Assembly: GCA_016124745.1 (NCBI GenBank)
Contig: WGNC01000025.1
Span: forward strand, 99,753-163,752
Length of the DNA stretch: 64,000 nucleotides
DNA from: Thiobacillus sp.
Lineage (GTDB): Bacteria > Pseudomonadota > Gammaproteobacteria > Burkholderiales > Thiobacillaceae
Reading direction: 5' to 3'
This document shows positions 61,398 through 64,000 of the stretch, in pieces. The stretch's first letter is position 1; each line of letters opens with the position of its first letter. Made by a program: the position numbers and the translations under genes. The notes under the pieces are model-generated. The model was not told the origin of the DNA and made no database searches. It was given only the letters and a program-made list of their open reading frames with translations.

Positions 61398-62085
61398 GGC
61401 GCGTCGACATCAGGTAGTTGACGTCGGTATCGGCTTCGAGTTTGTAGACCTTGGACAGCGGGTTGTAGGTCATCCCGATCAGCTCCCGCGTGTCCAGCCC
61501 GGCTTCGCGGGTCATGCGGGCGAGTTCGGCGGGGCGGATGAATTTGGCGTAATCGTGGGTGCCGCGCGGCAGCAGCTTGAGCACGTATTCGGCGCCGACG
61601 ACGGCGAACAGGTAGCTCTTGGCGTTGCGGTTGAGGGTGGAGAAGAACACCCAGCCGCCCGGTTTGACCAGGCGCGAACACGCGGCGACGACGGAGGCCG
61701 GGTCGGGCACGTGCTCGAGCATCTCCATGCAGGTGACGACGTCGAATTCCCCGGCGTGTTGCTCGGCATAATCCTCGGCGGAAACCAACTGGTAGTCGAC
61801 GCTTCTGCCGGATTCGAACAGATGCAGCTTGGCGACCTTGAGCGCCTTGTCCGACAGGTCGATGCCACTGACCGTGGCGCCGGCCCCGGCCATGGCTTCG
61901 GCCAGGATGCCGCCGCCGCAGCCGACGTCGAGCACCTTCTTGCCGTTCAGCGGCGCCTGTTTGTCGATCCATTTCAGGCGCAGCGGGTTGATTTCATGCA
62001 GCGGCTTGAACTCGGAATTCGGATCCCACCAGCGGTGGGCGAGCTCGGAAAACTTGGCGATTTCGGCAGCGTCGACGTTGCTCAT
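61387..62085 (-). CDS. ubiG: Ubiquinone biosynthesis O-methyltransferase UbiG
   Basis: A 232-residue SAM methyltransferase. The UbiG opening [30 protein letters not shown] is followed by motif [18 protein letters not shown], the ISLSD-like [15 protein letters not shown], the [11 protein letters not shown] block and [37 protein letters not shown]. It performs both O-methylations of the ubiquinone ring. It follows the deaminase gene by 8 bases. Confidence 0.96.
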   Translation of the reverse strand: MSNVDAAEIAKFSELAHRWWDPNSEFKPLHEINPLRLKWIDKQAPLNGKKVLDVGCGGGILAEAMAGAGATVSGIDLSDKALKVAKLHLFESGRSVDYQLVSAEDYAEQHAGEFDVVTCMEMLEHVPDPASVVAACSRLVKPGGWVFFSTLNRNAKSYLFAVVGAEYVLKLLPRGTHDYAKFIRPAELARMTREAGLDTRELIGMTYNPLSKVYKLEADTDVNYLMSTRRGD

Positions 62086-62093
62086 GACTATCC

Positions 62094-63419
62094 TTATGCG
62101 GTGAGTTTGCCGCGCCAGTAGGCGGCGCGTGAGGTCAGGTCGTCAGGTTCCAGGTCGACCAGACGGCGTTCATTCAGTTTCAGCCGCCCGTCGACCCAGA
62201 CATGCGTGACGTCCTCACGACCGGCAACGTAAACCAGGTGTGAGACCGGGTCAAACAGGGGCTGGCTGGAAATGCTGCGCAGATCGACCGCGACCAGGTC
62301 GGCACGCTTGCCGGGGACGATGCTGCCGATCTGGCTGTCGAGGTTGAGCGCACGCGCGGCATCCAGTGTGGCGGCCCTGAGCGCGGCGGTGGCAGGCAGG
62401 ACCGACGCGTCGCCGCTGGCGCCCTTGGCCAGCAGGGCGGCGAGGCGCATCTCGGCGAACAGGTCGAGCCGGTTGTTGCTGGCGGCACCGTCGGTGCCGA
62501 AGCCGATATTGACGCCGGCCTTGGTCAGCCTGCTGACCGGCGCGATGCCGGAGGCGAGTTTCAGGTTGGAACTCGGACAGTGCGCGACATGGCAGCCATG
62601 TGCGGCCAGCGATTCGATTTCCGCCTCGTTCACATGCACCGCGTGGACGCCGATGAAGTTCGGTCCCAGCAGCCCCAGCCTGGCCAACCGCTCCAGTGGG
62701 CGAACGCCGTATTGCTTGAGGCTGTCGCGTGTTTCATCGTGGGTTTCGTGAATGTGGGTGTGGATGGGCAGGCCGAGCTGTTCGGCCAGTGTGCTGATGC
62801 GGCCGAAGGTGGCGTCCGAGATGGTGTAGGGCGCATGCGGGGCGAAGGCGAAGGAGAGCAGCGCTTCCTCCTTCAGTTCGTCGCGCACGGCGAGGCCCTT
62901 GGACAGATAGTCGTCTGCATCCACCGCGTAGGCGCTGGGAAATTCCAGCACGATCATGCCCAGTGTGGCGCGCATGCCGGCCTGCAGGAAGGCTTCGCCC
63001 GCGGCCTGCGGGAAGAAATACATGTCGTTGCAGCAGGTGATGCCGCCCGCCAGCATTTCGGCGGCGGCGAGCAGGGTGCCGTCGCGCACGAAGGCGTCGG
63101 ACACGTGTTTCTTCTCGGCTGGCCAGATGTGCGTGTTGAGCCATGCCATCAGCGGCACATCGTCAGCGAACCCCCGAAAAAGCGACATCGCGGCGTGACC
63201 GTGAAGGTTGACCAGGCCAGGGATCAGGGCGTGGCCCGGCAGGGCAAGGGTCTGGGCGGCATCGTAGCGTGCCTGTGCGGCTTCGGTGGGAAGCACGTCC
63301 CGTATCTGTCCGCCCTGGACGATCACGGCATGGTCGGACAGCGTGCCATCAGATTCGACGGGCACGACCCATTGCGGCAAAAGAACAAGGTCGGCAGGGA
63401 CTTTCATGGTGGCCAGCAT
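62094..63419 (-). CDS. TRZ/ATZ-family amidohydrolase (MTA/SAH deaminase-like)
   Basis: A 441-residue metal hydrolase of the cytosine-deaminase superfamily. The metal site histidines are in [19 protein letters not shown]; further ligands are in [27 protein letters not shown] and [15 protein letters not shown], with [16 protein letters not shown] between. This set is typical of 5-methylthioadenosine/S-adenosylhomocysteine deaminase (MtaD). The neighbouring UbiG makes SAH, which would fit. An internal ATG at 63407 is an alternative start. Confidence 0.83.
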   Translation of the reverse strand: MLATMKVPADLVLLPQWVVPVESDGTLSDHAVIVQGGQIRDVLPTEAAQARYDAAQTLALPGHALIPGLVNLHGHAAMSLFRGFADDVPLMAWLNTHIWPAEKKHVSDAFVRDGTLLAAAEMLAGGITCCNDMYFFPQAAGEAFLQAGMRATLGMIVLEFPSAYAVDADDYLSKGLAVRDELKEEALLSFAFAPHAPYTISDATFGRISTLAEQLGLPIHTHIHETHDETRDSLKQYGVRPLERLARLGLLGPNFIGVHAVHVNEAEIESLAAHGCHVAHCPSSNLKLASGIAPVSRLTKAGVNIGFGTDGAASNNRLDLFAEMRLAALLAKGASGDASVLPATAALRAATLDAARALNLDSQIGSIVPGKRADLVAVDLRSISSQPLFDPVSHLVYVAGREDVTHVWVDGRLKLNERRLVDLEPDDLTSRAAYWRGKLTA

Positions 63420-63534
63420 TCTCGCCGTTTACGATTGGATTGGCAAAGGCGGCCGCGGTTTGGCAAAGGCCGGCGGGCTGTCCGGCCATGCTAAAATCGC
63501 GGGCTTTAGAAACCTCAATAAATAAAAGCCGGAT

Positions 63535-64000
<466 letters not shown>

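Overview
The window is chromosomal DNA of a GC-rich betaproteobacterium. The closest fit I can suggest is the Nitrosomonadales (Thiobacillus-like), but no marker here fixes the genus. The evidence is the his operon running into HIT and tatABC, the clpP-clpX-lon-hupB-tRNA-Val-tRNA-Asp-ppiD block, the hpnCDE squalene genes, an exosortase H (XrtH) locus, and the ubiG-gph and gyrA neighbourhood. Most of it is housekeeping DNA with tightly overlapping operons; many starts are fixed by ATGA or TGATG overlaps.

Layout. 1-9.9 kb: a truncated PIN-PhoH gene (minus), an exported HIRAN protein coupled to a soluble sugar dehydrogenase, tsaB-rimI-uracil-DNA glycosylase, a protein joining a SlyD-like segment to a methyltransferase, then an envelope cluster (LemA, two TPM proteins, NfeD, SPFH) and lplT (minus). 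10-12.1 kb: a LysR regulator with a coupled small unknown gene, a DUF2007-like protein and a Fur-family regulator. 12.2-20.1 kb: hisDCBHAFIE-HIT-tatABC; hisG is absent. 20.1-26.4 kb: an amt gene with a likely NtrC/sigma-54 control region, a membrane Ser/Thr kinase, and hpnC-hpnD-hpnE-SDR (minus). 26.5-35.2 kb: tRNA-Leu, tig, clpP, clpX, lon (heat-shock promoter), hupB, tRNA-Val, tRNA-Asp, ppiD.

35.2-48.2 kb is the accessory part: a type I secretion ABC transporter, a lipoprotein of unknown function, a 2704-residue lipase-like RTX protein and a HlyD-type adaptor. This 13-kb block lies between ppiD and fabI and is bracketed by a 22-bp near-identical direct repeat. A strong palindrome stands in front of the transporter gene, and part of it is repeated behind that gene. 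The secretion genes and the RTX protein very probably form an exporter-substrate set; the outer-membrane TolC partner is not in the window.

48.2-58.2 kb: fabI (minus), a Yej-like peptide ABC importer (binding protein, two permeases, double ATPase), a small membrane protein, and an IPTL-CTERM surface protein next to exosortase H and its partner membrane protein. 58.2-60.3 kb is gene-poor, with an unknown small gene, a degenerate nuclease-like protein and ssrA (tmRNA). 60.3-64 kb: SirB2-like protein, gph, ubiG, an MTA/SAH deaminase-like gene (all minus) and the 5' end of gyrA.
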